Assembly (NCBI RefSeq): GCF_030646845.1
Contig: NZ_JAUSLE010000065.1
Span: forward strand, 1-64,000
DNA length: 64,000 nucleotides
Source: Rhodoferax sp.
GTDB taxonomy: Bacteria; Pseudomonadota; Gammaproteobacteria; Burkholderiales; Burkholderiaceae_C
Direction of reading: 5' to 3'
Numbering within the stretch: the stretch's first letter is position 1; each line of letters begins with the position of its first letter. Under the pieces are notes generated by a model, which worked only from the letters and a program-made list of their open reading frames with translations, was not told the DNA's origin and searched no databases. A program made the position numbers and the translations under genes. This document shows positions 8,589-17,018 of the stretch, piece by piece.

Positions 8589-9812
8589 TCAGGCAGACAT
8601 GGCGGCGAGCGGCGCCGCGTGCGCCCTGGCGGGCCTCTTCTTCATGGACTTATTGAGCCACGAGAGCCCAAGCAAAATCAAGCTGGCTGCGATTTTCAGT
8701 AGCCAGAAAAAGGGATACAGCGCAATTGAGATGAGCAGGAACCAGCCGACAAACTGAACCAGCATTGGGTTCAGTCCCATCAAGTTCGCAATTTCAGCAA
8801 AAGCACTATTCAGCAAGGCCGGGTGCGTGAGAACCACGTAGCCGGTCCCCAGCACAACGCCATACTTCCCCATTTTCACCAGCATCGGATTTTTGGGAAT
8901 CAGCCGGGCGCCAAACGCCCGGGTTTTGCCCACAAAACTCAACTCTTTGCCAGTCGCCGCAGCAACTTTCCCCGCCTTGAGCAACTTCGCAGCGGCGACA
9001 AACGGGATGACATCAATCGCTGCAAAAAACACGTCGCCGGCACCAATTTTCTCGTCCAGCTCATATTTTCTTTCCAGGTTACTCACGCCCCCCGTCAGAA
9101 AGCTGGCAACAGTCGTCACAGTCCGGTCAACCTGATTCCAGTGCGCAACGTTCGCTGCGTCCAATGCAAACTGCCCCAGGAACTTGTGCCCTTCGCCGTT
9201 GATGGAATTGACGGCGTACCACCCCCGCTGCATTGAGCCAAATTCCACTTTGACGGATTGAGGTGCGGCAGGGACCGGCGGCGGCGATGCCGGAGCCGGT
9301 GCATTGCCGTTGAGATAGCCCCAAAAGTTTCGAGTGAACTTCTTGGCTTCATCGCCTGCGTCACTGACTTTCTTTATCGTGGCGGCGACTACATCACCCG
9401 CTTTGGCGATGAGCTTCACGGACGGCAGGTCGTTGTCCAAAAAGTACTTGATGACGGGAATCACAGACTCTCCGTGCTCTCGCAGAATCGCCTGAAATGC
9501 CGGCTCGGCGCCAAAGAGTTGCAACACCTCACGGGACTGCGCCGGGTATTTCAATAACGCCACCCAGGCTTTCAGGACAAGCTCGCCACGACCACTCTTG
9601 ACGTCCGTCTCCGCATCAGCCGCATAGTCCAGCAACAAGGCCTGCACGGCCAACGGCTCATCCGCAATGCGTTTGTCAATTTTTCCGAGTCTCTCCTCTA
9701 CCTGAAGGCGAATCAACTTCTCTGGGTATGACATCGGGACAGACCAATACCCGATTGCCGTAGCGGCCAGAAAAGCCACCACCACGACAAACAACAACTT
9801 TCTGAGTTTCAT
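8589..9812 (-). CDS. Membrane-anchored protein of unknown function
   Basis: 407 residues from the ATG at 9812 (MKLRKLLFVVVVAFLAATAI, a signal anchor). A helical region follows, then a proline-rich linker (residues ~185-200, APAPASPPPVPAAP), a middle domain with HWNQVDRTVTTVASFLTGGV, and two hydrophobic segments near the C-terminus (GWFLLISIALYPFFWLLKIA). The frame stays open upstream to 10130, and an ATG at 9911 is an alternative. I prefer 9812 because the signal anchor begins there. The long extracytoplasmic part resembles stress or toxin-linked envelope proteins, but no family is recognised. Confidence 0.55.
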   Translation of the reverse strand: MKLRKLLFVVVVAFLAATAIGYWSVPMSYPEKLIRLQVEERLGKIDKRIADEPLAVQALLLDYAADAETDVKSGRGELVLKAWVALLKYPAQSREVLQLFGAEPAFQAILREHGESVIPVIKYFLDNDLPSVKLIAKAGDVVAATIKKVSDAGDEAKKFTRNFWGYLNGNAPAPASPPPVPAAPQSVKVEFGSMQRGWYAVNSINGEGHKFLGQFALDAANVAHWNQVDRTVTTVASFLTGGVSNLERKYELDEKIGAGDVFFAAIDVIPFVAAAKLLKAGKVAAATGKELSFVGKTRAFGARLIPKNPMLVKMGKYGVVLGTGYVVLTHPALLNSAFAEIANLMGLNPMLVQFVGWFLLISIALYPFFWLLKIAASLILLGLSWLNKSMKKRPARAHAAPLAAMSA

Positions 9813-10513
9813 TTTTTGAGTTTTCTCGATTTGGAACCGCTCTGCTGTCAAATAGGCGCGCAATCCACTCTCAAGCTTGGCTTGCAGGCCCCCGGGGCTG
9901 GTGATGCGCATGCTGGCGCCCCCGCACTGGACCATGGGTACATTCTGCAACGGGAACCCAACCTGGCGACTTGGTGCTGCACTGACCTGCGGCACTACCC
10001 ACTTGAATGATGCCTTCGCTGTGACGGGGCTGAGCCATGCTTCATTGCAGGGCCTACGCCATTTGTTCAGGTTCCGCACGCGGTGGCTGGAGATTTTTTC
10101 CACGGCTTTGGCGAAATCAATGCAACACAAACTCAGTGTTGCAGATGAAAGGCATGACGCTGTTCGACCGCTTGACCTGGTGCGCGTTCACCAATCGAAT
10201 AATTGAAGCGCGGTGTTTGGAACAGGTCGGGGGGACGTTGATGCCAGGACCGCGCGCTGGGCACGGTGCAAGGATGATTAGACGGAGAGGAAGGTGCATA
10301 GGCCCCCCCGACCCCTCGCAACGACGTCATTCAACTAAGTCATTACTGAGGCATATTTTCAGTGCAGTTTGTGTCATCCGCATTACAAGAACTTGGGGAC
10401 GCTTAGCCCTGATGCATCTATCTGGATAAAAGTCACAGTCGGTTGGCACATGGCCACTGACGACTGCACAAGTCTCAGCGGGCAGGTCCTTTCCCGAGCG
10501 ACATAATGCCTCA
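9813..10513. other. Long intergenic region, no gene supported
   Basis: About 700 bases between divergent genes. It would hold promoters for both. The open frame on the minus strand is the upstream extension of the membrane-anchored protein. No RNA gene or clear repeat was identified. Confidence 0.35.
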
Positions 10514-11695
10514 ATGACCCCGGCCTGGACTTTTCATCGCAACATGGACAAGAAGCCAGGACCGCAACGACCGAGGACAGAGAAGTCAGCGCTGAAGACC
10601 GACGCCAGCAGCACGCGCGCCCCACCACTGGGGCAAATCCCGGTCAGTGCATTTGCACCCGTGCAATTGCCACATCCGCTCGAGGTCTTCGGAGAACGCT
10701 TCGAGGTTCACATCTCCTCGGCGCTGACCCTGTCGCTTGAGACGGCCATGCAGGCCGTGCTGGGCACCAGCGTGCAGACGCTCATTCGCACCACCGCGCC
10801 GCTCATGCACCAGAACCTGAAAAAGCTGCTCTATGCCGGCAGGGGCATGCATAAACCTTCGTCCGGCACTAAAAGAAACATCCTGCAGGACCTTGGAAGG
10901 TTCATTGCACCGGAGGCACTGGCCCTCGTTCTGGACGGCCGGGAGCCTCCACCCGGCCCCCCGGAGTCCGACTGGCAGTCGGTACTGCGGTCGATGAACG
11001 GTTGCGACGGTGAGCTCTTGCACGATATCGCCAGCCACATGGCCACTTACGAGCACAAGATGGTCGAGATTCGCAGCCTGGCCCTGAATGGCCAACTGGC
11101 CGAAGCCAGGACTCAATTTCAATCGCTGCTGGGCAGCGCCGAGCCGGCATGGCAAGAACTCAATCCGCACCTGGTTCACCAAGTGCTCCTGCTGGTCGAG
11201 GTCGGGCTGCGAACTCTGGCCTGGCTTGAATGTCGGGTCGCCAGGCTCCGAGCGGACACGGCTCCCCATGACTCACGTCTCGCTGGGTTTCTCGATGCAG
11301 GTCACCGTCCCATGGGTCACTGGCTGGTCCAAGTTATGCAAGCCTCCGGCTGCGACAGTCTGGCTGAGTTGAGTGCCTGTCTTTTCAGGGCTGGGGCAAA
11401 ACACCATGAGCGCGACATCAGCCATGACTTGCTCAAGAGATGGTCGAGTTCGAAGGTCGTCGCCATGCCTCACGCCGCCGTAAAGCCGGTTCTGCGCGGT
11501 GTGCGGCTTAACCAACAGGCCGAGACATTGGAAGCACGCCATTCCGTGGCGCGGTTTTTGACCTTCCTGTGCGACCTGACCCGCGCAGGAACAAACGGCG
11601 AGGTCCCGGCCTGGAAGGAAGTCCAGGCCCAAATAAAAAGCCGGTACACACAGGTGTACCGGCTTGAGCTTGAACGGCAGGTGTCATCCGCCTGA
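10514..11695 (+). CDS. Hypothetical protein, all-helical
   Basis: 393 residues, soluble, with no signal peptide. A basic, proline-rich start (PGPQRPRTEK) precedes a largely helical protein with leucine-rich segments. The in-frame ATG at 10544 (MDKKPGPQ) is another possible start; neither has a good ribosome site. No catalytic motif is recognised. The last codons form a perfect 12-bp hairpin, so the terminator overlaps the coding end. The neighbours are unrelated. Confidence 0.55.
   Translation: MTPAWTFHRNMDKKPGPQRPRTEKSALKTDASSTRAPPLGQIPVSAFAPVQLPHPLEVFGERFEVHISSALTLSLETAMQAVLGTSVQTLIRTTAPLMHQNLKKLLYAGRGMHKPSSGTKRNILQDLGRFIAPEALALVLDGREPPPGPPESDWQSVLRSMNGCDGELLHDIASHMATYEHKMVEIRSLALNGQLAEARTQFQSLLGSAEPAWQELNPHLVHQVLLLVEVGLRTLAWLECRVARLRADTAPHDSRLAGFLDAGHRPMGHWLVQVMQASGCDSLAELSACLFRAGAKHHERDISHDLLKRWSSSKVVAMPHAAVKPVLRGVRLNQQAETLEARHSVARFLTFLCDLTRAGTNGEVPAWKEVQAQIKSRYTQVYRLELERQVSSA
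11638..11665. terminator. Perfect hairpin inside the 3' end of the coding region
   Basis: AAGCCGGTACAC and GTGTACCGGCTT form a 12-bp stem around ACAG, preceded by an A-run (AATAAAAA). Read leftward, this gives a hairpin followed by TTTTTATT, a good intrinsic terminator for the convergent 55-residue gene. It also codes for residues near the end of the preceding protein. Confidence 0.6.
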
Positions 11696-11713
11696 GCTTG
11701 CAACCTTCATCAT

Positions 11714-11881
11714 CTATTTGCCCTTGGTCGGAGGCGGGGTGGTTGCCCCACGTTGCACCCTGGCATCGGCGCGGGAGGCGAAGCTTTTTTCGGGGATTTT
11801 GCCGCCGTGCTGGATGGCCGTCACCTTGGCGATGCGAGTGGCGGCTTCACGGGTCATCGGGGCTATTTGGGATTTTGACAT
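11714..11881 (-). CDS. Small basic protein (SMP-like), 55 residues
   Basis: Starts MSKSQIAPMTREAATRIAKV with a strong GGAGAAG site upstream of the ATG. The pattern PMT..AA.RI......GG..P..SFA.RA....Q is one I recall from small conserved proteins on plasmids and islands, some labelled seed-maturation-protein-like. It is probably disordered or partly helical. Function unknown. The leftward-reading hairpin at 11638-11665 would end its transcript. Confidence 0.6.
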   Translation of the reverse strand: MSKSQIAPMTREAATRIAKVTAIQHGGKIPEKSFASRADARVQRGATTPPPTKGK

Positions 11882-12197
11882 CTTGCTTCTCCAATAAGTT
11901 ACACCGCGACATGCGGCAAGGACTAATGTCGCCAATCAACCCGGGCCAACGGTGCTGTTCTCTGGAAAAGTTGATACCCACCAGTTTGACCTGCGCCGCC
12001 CGCGCGCTGGACTCCTGAAACACGCGGCAATGAGGCGCGGCACCGGCCCGGCGCCAGAGCGCCGGGAAGGATGCTGACGGATTCAGGCCACACCAGGGCA
12101 CGTTTTTGAGGAAATTTTGAGACGAAGCCTGTACTGCTCTGTGCCTTTTTCCAAGCCTAACTTCATACCGCGTTGACGGTTTTCCGTTGGAAAGAAA

Positions 12198-12224
12198 GCG
12201 CCTCACCCTGTAGAGGCGAGGCGC
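12198..12224 (-). terminator. Intrinsic terminator of the HTH gene
   Basis: On the minus strand, GCGCCTC and GAGGCGC form a stem around a 13-base loop, followed by TTTCTTT. It lies just past the stop of the HTH-protein gene. Confidence 0.6.
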
Positions 12225-12248
12225 AAATCAAAGGAGCCAATAAACGGC

Positions 12249-12830
12249 TTAGAAAATGCTCGCCCGCTCGGCGGCTTGGTTGCGAAGGGTATCGAGTTCC
12301 GCTTGAGCCGTTGCGTCACCGACCGCCGCGCGGTGAAGCGCCGTCAACCAGCGGCAGTTGGACTCCCGGTGCGCGTCATCGCCATCGAGTTCCCGATACA
12401 GAAAAGCCACAAACAGTTGCACGGCAGGGCCGGCCGTCAGCAATTCCGCCGGCACAAAAGCACCGAGAAACGGGTCCCGCCGCAGCCGAGCCAACTCCAG
12501 CCCAACACGTTCTTGCAGCGAGCCTTTGCCAGGCCAGATAAAGTCCTGCGCGGCAACGGTTCCTGCCAGCGTGAGCACGAGCACGGTGGGCAGTCCCAGA
12601 TATCTTGCCGCACTTTCGTGCACTGCGCGATTCGCACTACTGATTGCTGCTTCATTGCGTCGCCACTGTGCCAGCCGTTCGTACGTAACGCCGAGCTCCT
12701 TCGCCAAACGCGCCAGCGTGTCTCCGCGCCTCGTCGCCTGGGCTACCAGAATTCGCAGCAGCGGCTGCTCGTCATGCAGCACCGGCGGCGGATTGCGACG
12801 CATGGTGGGGTTACTGGACTTGCTTGTCAT
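12249..12830 (-). CDS. HTH-domain protein (Cro/CI-like)
   Basis: 193 residues from the ATG at 12830, which has a perfect AGGAGG at 9-10 bases; the open frame upstream is therefore discounted. Residues ~30-75 (TLARLAKELGVTYERLAQWRRN) form a helix-turn-helix, and the following AARYLGLPTVLVLTLAGTVA is a hydrophobic helix. The C-terminal half is helical and Ala/Leu-rich. Proteins with this layout are often island or phage regulators of unknown target. It stands alone with its own terminator. Confidence 0.65.
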   Translation of the reverse strand: MTSKSSNPTMRRNPPPVLHDEQPLLRILVAQATRRGDTLARLAKELGVTYERLAQWRRNEAAISSANRAVHESAARYLGLPTVLVLTLAGTVAAQDFIWPGKGSLQERVGLELARLRRDPFLGAFVPAELLTAGPAVQLFVAFLYRELDGDDAHRESNCRWLTALHRAAVGDATAQAELDTLRNQAAERASIF

Positions 12831-13196
12831 ATCAAATTTTCCTCCTGTACGACAGCACAACGCTGTCCTGATGTATAGCGAGCCCGACAACTCACCCGCA
12901 CAACCTGAAGTCAAACCTGGTTCATACCCGTTTCGACTTCATGGCCCTTGGGCGCATAGTCTTCAATTCGAACGACGAGATGCTTCACCATGAGACGAGA
13001 AGGGGACAGTCTCAGGAGCTCGGGACCGGGAAACATATGAGGCGCCTTGGGCGCTCGCGGCAGAAATTCGTTCGACGACGCATTGGAAAACCGGAAGGAG
13101 ACTGCTGCGGCACTACCCACGCGACCGGTACGTCGAAGCAGCACACGAAACAGTCCCGTAGCCGTACGGGCCGCAAATTGAGAACAAGGCTCTGAA
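12831..13196. other. Intergenic, divergent promoters expected
   Basis: 366 bases between the HTH gene (minus) and the next plus-strand gene. Both starts have good ribosome sites, so promoters should lie here. No specific motif can be defended. Confidence 0.35.
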
Positions 13197-13565
13197 ATGA
13201 AAGAAGCACATATTCAAGCGGGACCGCACCACATCATTTATTCGTGGCACGCCGTTGGCGTTGCGCTCGTCACCGCGTTTGAAGGGTTCGATAAGACGGG
13301 CGCAGCGCTATCGTCCGGGCATATCGAATTCCTTGACAGCGAGCAGCAAATGGCGGTGGACGGGAATGGATGCATTTGGCACGTGCCAATCGAAGAAGCA
13401 TTGAAATCCGAAAAGCAGTTCAGCTTCGACTGCACTGAAAAAATTCTGGCGCTTATGAAGCGACCAAAGAATCTGCGCAAAGTCACGTTAAGTCGAGACG
13501 ACAAGGAATACTTGAACGAACTGACTTCGAGGCGCGAAGAAATCTTGCCTCGAGGCAAGATTTGA
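13197..13565 (+). CDS. Hypothetical protein, C-terminus formed by a palindromic repeat
   Basis: 122 residues. AAGG stands 7 bases before the ATG. The soluble alpha/beta-type sequence shows no recognised family (HHIIYSWHAVGVALVTAFEG near the start). The last residues, ILPRGKI, and the stop codon come from a 24-bp perfect palindrome that recurs elsewhere in the window. The native C-terminus may therefore have been replaced when the repeat inserted. A degraded UDG-like gene follows. Confidence 0.5.
   Translation: MKEAHIQAGPHHIIYSWHAVGVALVTAFEGFDKTGAALSSGHIEFLDSEQQMAVDGNGCIWHVPIEEALKSEKQFSFDCTEKILALMKRPKNLRKVTLSRDDKEYLNELTSRREEILPRGKI
13540..13563. repeat. 24-bp perfect palindrome (TTGCCTCGAGGCAA core), copy 1
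   Basis: Positions 13540-13551 are the exact reverse complement of 13552-13563, centred on CTCGAG. The same core occurs at 36476-36497 and 36572-36587. It can fold as an RNA hairpin with a TCGA loop and trailing T residues, so it may act as a terminator, or be a REP-like mobile repeat. Confidence 0.85.
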
Positions 13566-13612
13566 CCGGGACTGCCAAGATGAGCGACGGGAGGGGCGAA
13601 CCTCAAACGCCA

Positions 13613-13796
13613 GGCGCTCTGCAGTTCGGTCTTGAGGTGGAGCAGCCCGTCATGGTCCTGTGCGCGGGAACGTCTGCACCAAGCGCTGTGCGAGGCCTTT
13701 CGTTACGTTGGCTGCCAACAATTATGAAAGGGTGGCACCTCATGCATTACGGCCAGGAATACGGGCGAGAGCTTGCGCAGAGAGTGAAAACACCTG
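13613..13796 (+). pseudogene. Truncated uracil-DNA-glycosylase-like gene (C-terminal fragment)
   Basis: The frame encodes a segment with LCAGTSAPSAVRGLSL and ...PTI...GQEYGRELAQRV. This aligns with the C-terminal ~58 residues of the intact UDG-like protein at 31203-31784; about 32 of 58 positions are identical by eye. The first ~130 residues of the family, including the GINPA active-site region, are absent. The downstream flank (TATCGACC...ACGG) also resembles that of the intact gene, so a duplicated unit has decayed here. Confidence 0.7.
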
Positions 13797-13988
13797 GTCT
13801 TGTCAACTACCAATATCGACCGGAAACGGCTATTGAAAAACGTCCCAGTTGGCGTCAATCTTCGTCACTGACGTTGACCGATGCAGAAGCTGCGACGCCT
13901 ACCAAATTCGACCAGATACCGCCTGTCTGATTGCACACCACCACCAGCATCCGTTGCCCTTCCAGCCTCCTCTGACTACAGTGAGCGA

Positions 13989-14357
13989 ATGACTTTTGAA
14001 AACAAATTCGAGGGAAGCGTTTGGCAATCGGAGCCGGTGTCCGAGACGCCAGTGGTCGTGCTGGTGGGCTGGCACGTTTTCGAGGTCAAGCTCCCTGGTC
14101 GCGCAGAACGTACGCGGCATTTTTCTGGCACCAAGGCACACGACGGACATGGCAAAGCAAGTACCCCTATCGTGCAGTTTGACCCCGTGGCTAGGCGGGG
14201 TGTTACAGAGTCCGGCCGCGTGTACCTGCTGGAGAATCCTCCTGGGCTCGAGATTAACGCTGTTTGCGCGTGGGATGCATTTGTGCGCGTCAATCGCGCA
14301 CACGACGTGGTTGACGTGTCGACTGAAATACAAAACATGATGGAGCGAAGAGCATGA
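13989..14357 (+). CDS. Hypothetical protein, tandem paralogue A
   Basis: 122 residues starting MTFENKFEGSVW. Conserved positions shared with the next gene are VSE.P..VL..WHVFEV, RTRHF.G, the S.PIV.FD..... pattern, RG.T.SGRVY.L and a C-terminal DVVDV..EI.N.M. No catalytic motif is recognised; the sequence looks like a small beta-rich domain. It opens an eight-gene operon, and its stop overlaps the next start as ATGA. From memory, similar hypothetical proteins exist in Burkholderiales and enterobacteria, but I cannot name a family. Confidence 0.65.
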   Translation: MTFENKFEGSVWQSEPVSETPVVVLVGWHVFEVKLPGRAERTRHFSGTKAHDGHGKASTPIVQFDPVARRGVTESGRVYLLENPPGLEINAVCAWDAFVRVNRAHDVVDVSTEIQNMMERRA

Positions 14358-14725
14358 ATTACGAAGATGAAGACCCCATCGAAGGCGGTGTCTGGGCCTG
14401 TGCACCAGTATCCGAGCGCCCAGAAATCGTGCTTACAGATTGGCACGTTTTTGAAGTGGGTATCGTCGACTTGCCTACTCGCACTCGGCACTTTGCCGGA
14501 CAAAACGTAACAGACAGTGAGGGCCGTGTCAGCTCCCCAATAGTCACGTTCGATGCCGCGACTGGCCGAGGCATAACGCGCAGCGGACGCGTCTATGAGC
14601 TGCGCGGTACCAGCGGCTTCACTGGCGACGGGGAGTACACATGGAACCGGTGGCAGTCGATAAACGACGTGACGGACGTCGTTGACGTTACTGATGAAAT
14701 CAAGAATCTGATGGTGCAGAAATGA
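14354..14725 (+). CDS. Hypothetical protein, tandem paralogue B
   Basis: 123 residues and clearly homologous along its whole length to the preceding protein (WHVFEV, RTRHFAG, GRVSSPIVTFD, SGRVYEL, DVVDVTDEI). It starts with an acidic MNYEDEDPIEGG. ATGA overlaps couple it on both sides, to paralogue A and to the HAD protein. A tandem duplication kept in frame and in operon suggests that the two may form a heteromer or carry different specificities (inference). Confidence 0.65.
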   Translation: MNYEDEDPIEGGVWACAPVSERPEIVLTDWHVFEVGIVDLPTRTRHFAGQNVTDSEGRVSSPIVTFDAATGRGITRSGRVYELRGTSGFTGDGEYTWNRWQSINDVTDVVDVTDEIKNLMVQK

Positions 14726-15222
14726 AAGGAACCGGAGAGCTTCTGCTCTACTTAGATTTCGATGGGGTCCTCCACCACGAGAATGTTCTTTGGCATTCTC
14801 GCGTCGGGGCGTACCTATCCGCGCCTGACTGCTACGTGCTGTTTCAACATGCGGAGCTGCTTGAGAAAACGTTGGAGCCGTATCCGCAAGTTCAAATTGT
14901 CTTATCGACATCTTGGGTAAGTCGTTATGGCCGCACAAAGGCCGCCAAGAATCTTAGGCCCGCGCTGCGCTCGCGCGTAATTGGCGCCACATTTCGCCCG
15001 AGGATGAACCCGGACGAGTTTGCAATGCTGCCCAGATGCATGCAAGTCTGGCAAGACGTCCAGCGGCGCAAACCCCGCGCCTGGTTGGCTCTCGACGACA
15101 ACGTCGAAGGCTGGCCCGTAGAACACGCAGCACACGTCGTGCGTACGCACAAGCACGCCGGCCTCGGCAACCCCGCCGTGCTGGTTGAATTCCAACTGAA
15201 ACTGCAGGAGATTTTCCGGTGA
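14722..15222 (+). CDS. HAD-superfamily phosphatase/kinase-like protein (HAD_SAK-type)
   Basis: 166 residues. Motif I is YLDFDGVLHHE with Asp12 and Asp14; motif II is IVLSTSW (Ser62/Thr63); motif IV is LALDD (Asp125/Asp126). The pattern LDFDGVLH...STSW...LDD matches the HAD domains of the Swiss-Army-knife RNA-repair group, which process nucleic-acid ends or nucleotides. All core acidic residues are present, so activity is plausible. It is embedded by 4-base overlaps in the small-protein operon. The substrate is not predictable. Confidence 0.75.
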   Translation: MKGTGELLLYLDFDGVLHHENVLWHSRVGAYLSAPDCYVLFQHAELLEKTLEPYPQVQIVLSTSWVSRYGRTKAAKNLRPALRSRVIGATFRPRMNPDEFAMLPRCMQVWQDVQRRKPRAWLALDDNVEGWPVEHAAHVVRTHKHAGLGNPAVLVEFQLKLQEIFR

Positions 15223-15455
15223 CCACTGTTGCACAGTTGATTCGTTGTTTGCAAAAGCATGACCCCATCGCGCTGGTTGTGGTGCAGTTCGGCGATAGCT
15301 CTGACGAGGTGCAGTCGCTACATATTGCTGAAATTGAGGGCGTAACGCTGCACAAAATCGCTGACGACAGGTATGCAGTCTCGTCAGAGACTCCTGCGGA
15401 TGGCGCGGGGGTCGCAGGTGTGCTGCTTAAGCCGCCCTGGGCACCACACAAATAA
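15219..15455 (+). CDS. Small hypothetical protein, 78 residues
   Basis: Starts at GTG overlapping the previous stop (GTGA). It contains MTTVAQLIRCLQKHDPIALV and VVQFGDSSDEVQSLHIAEIE. The opening helix plus the AxVVVxFGD pattern resembles small proteins that gate or accompany larger partners, but no family is recognised. Its tight coupling supports it as a real gene. Confidence 0.5.
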   Translation: MTTVAQLIRCLQKHDPIALVVVQFGDSSDEVQSLHIAEIEGVTLHKIADDRYAVSSETPADGAGVAGVLLKPPWAPHK

Positions 15456-15465
15456 AGGTGCGCAA

Positions 15466-15729
15466 GTGAACTACAAAGAATACAAATGCCCAAAATGTGG
15501 CTGGGTGCACGCCGCTATACCGCTCGCTGATGCTGAGGCGCAGGTTGCGTCCGCTAACGAATACGATGAGGTGGGAGGCCGGCCGCAGACGGACTCGATT
15601 GAGCACTACCTGCGCTGTTTTCGGTGTGGGGCAGCAACAGCCAGCTTCGTTCCGGCCGCACCCGACGACGCGCCGACAGGCTGCACAATCCAAGGCGTCG
15701 TTGTGCCTGGGGCATGGGAGCCGCTGTGA
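15466..15729 (+). CDS. Small zinc-ribbon protein, 87 residues
   Basis: GTG start at 15466 with AAAGG 7 bases upstream. CPKCGWVHA near the N-terminus and CFRCGA around residue 50 form a four-cysteine zinc ribbon, with an acidic stretch between them. The C-terminus is hydrophobic but short. Its stop overlaps the next start (TGATG). It is probably a nucleic-acid or protein-binding accessory in the operon. Confidence 0.6.
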   Translation: MNYKEYKCPKCGWVHAAIPLADAEAQVASANEYDEVGGRPQTDSIEHYLRCFRCGAATASFVPAAPDDAPTGCTIQGVVVPGAWEPL

Positions 15730-16613
15730 TGGACTGGCCTGAGACCCGCCTTCGCCTTCACTTGTGGCTGCACCAGGCGTGGCCTTTCCGCACAATTGCC
15801 TGGCTGCGCACGCTGTGCGTGCCGAAATCCAAGGGCTTCGGCAAATCTGGTGACAAGAAAAGAACCAGTGAAGACGCACGCATCCTCCAGGAGCTCCTGG
15901 ACACGGCTGATGAGCTGAGTACATACGGCGTGATGTCCACGACGGACATGGCTCGCGTTCGTGCACTTTGCGACGAAGCCGAGAACGCTCGGCTCCCCGC
16001 CGTTCTGGATTTGAGGGCTATTACGCCGAGGGCTCCCCTGTCTGCTGCTGACAAAGCGGCCCGTTATCGCTCTGGTCGATTTGCGGAAATGACAAAAGAA
16101 CCAGCGGGCTTGACAGCAAGTCAGGCAAACACGGACAAGCAGCGTTTTAACGACGTAATTAGGAAACTTGGTGACAAAACCAACGTCATGCACCTGCGCG
16201 CAGACCATGCAATTTTCGACCCAAAAAACGACCACTTGTTCACAGCTAAGGCGGCACACAAGGCGTTTGAACATCTCAAGGATAGCGGCGACGAATTTGA
16301 GAAGCTGAAGGCTCGCCGCGACGAGCACGGCATCGTTCGGCTTACTCCGCAGGAGAGGCAGGCGGATAGCGAAGAGCTCGCACGAATCGACGCACCGAAT
16401 TGGAGGCGTGTAAGCACAAAGGTCGTACGCACAGCAGAAGAAGCTCAAGAGCTCCAGCGCGTAAAGGCGCAGCTGGCGGATGCCGTTGAAGTGTTGAAAG
16501 CAAAGGAAGGGAAGCGAGAGGAGCGCGTTGCCAATTTTGTAATCTGGGGAATAGTGCTGGGCATCCTTGTCGCATTCGTTGCTGCCGTCGCAGCAATCGT
16601 TTTCATGAAATGA
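15729..16613 (+). CDS. Membrane-anchored helical protein, unknown
   Basis: 294 residues from the ATG in the TGATG overlap, starting MDWPETRLRLHLWLHQAWPF. The long charged helical middle contains ENARLPAVLDLRAITPR and PLSAADKAARYRSGRFAEM, and the C-terminus is a single transmembrane helix (FVIWGIVLGILVAFVAAVAA) ending FMK. The tail-anchored topology places the bulk in the cytoplasm. No family is recognised; it could be the membrane-acting component of the operon. Confidence 0.6.
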   Translation: MDWPETRLRLHLWLHQAWPFRTIAWLRTLCVPKSKGFGKSGDKKRTSEDARILQELLDTADELSTYGVMSTTDMARVRALCDEAENARLPAVLDLRAITPRAPLSAADKAARYRSGRFAEMTKEPAGLTASQANTDKQRFNDVIRKLGDKTNVMHLRADHAIFDPKNDHLFTAKAAHKAFEHLKDSGDEFEKLKARRDEHGIVRLTPQERQADSEELARIDAPNWRRVSTKVVRTAEEAQELQRVKAQLADAVEVLKAKEGKREERVANFVIWGIVLGILVAFVAAVAAIVFMK

Positions 16614-16644
16614 CTGTAGCTTCAAACGAAAACTGGAGATAAAC

Positions 16645-16989
16645 ATGACCGAAACAGAAGCCGATAAATCGCAAGGCCGACGCGCGATAGCAGCGGCCTT
16701 TCTGCAAGATGCACAGCGAGAAGCGACACCCTGGCGGTCGAGAGCTGATTTTGCGTTTGAAGCGGTATACCTTTACGCGCTATCGGCGCTTGGTGACCAA
16801 GCTGATAGTTACGAGCATCCAGACGCCCGTGTGCTCAGCGATGCGGCAGATAAGGCCGGGTTGACGGCGGTGGAAATAGAGCCAGCGGTGGAGTATTTGC
16901 AGCACCGGTACGCTCCGGCCAGCTCAGACAACGGAAGCGCGTACGGAGCGCTGATTTCAATAGCAAAAAAATTCGCGGAAGAAGGGTGA
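16645..16989 (+). CDS. Small helical protein, possibly HEPN-like
   Basis: 114 residues. The pattern AAAFLQDAQREATPWRSRAD then FAFEAVYLYALSALG resembles the first two helices of HEPN domains (FLxDA...RxxxAYxA...), which occur as RNase toxins or nucleotide-binding partners. The diagnostic RxxxxH is not obvious, so this is tentative. It sits 31 bases after the membrane-anchored protein and 30 bases before the BPSL0761-like gene, in the same operon. Confidence 0.5.
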   Translation: MTETEADKSQGRRAIAAAFLQDAQREATPWRSRADFAFEAVYLYALSALGDQADSYEHPDARVLSDAADKAGLTAVEIEPAVEYLQHRYAPASSDNGSAYGALISIAKKFAEEG

Positions 16990-17018
16990 CCTACCGTGCC
17001 GGTAAGAAAGGACCCGTC

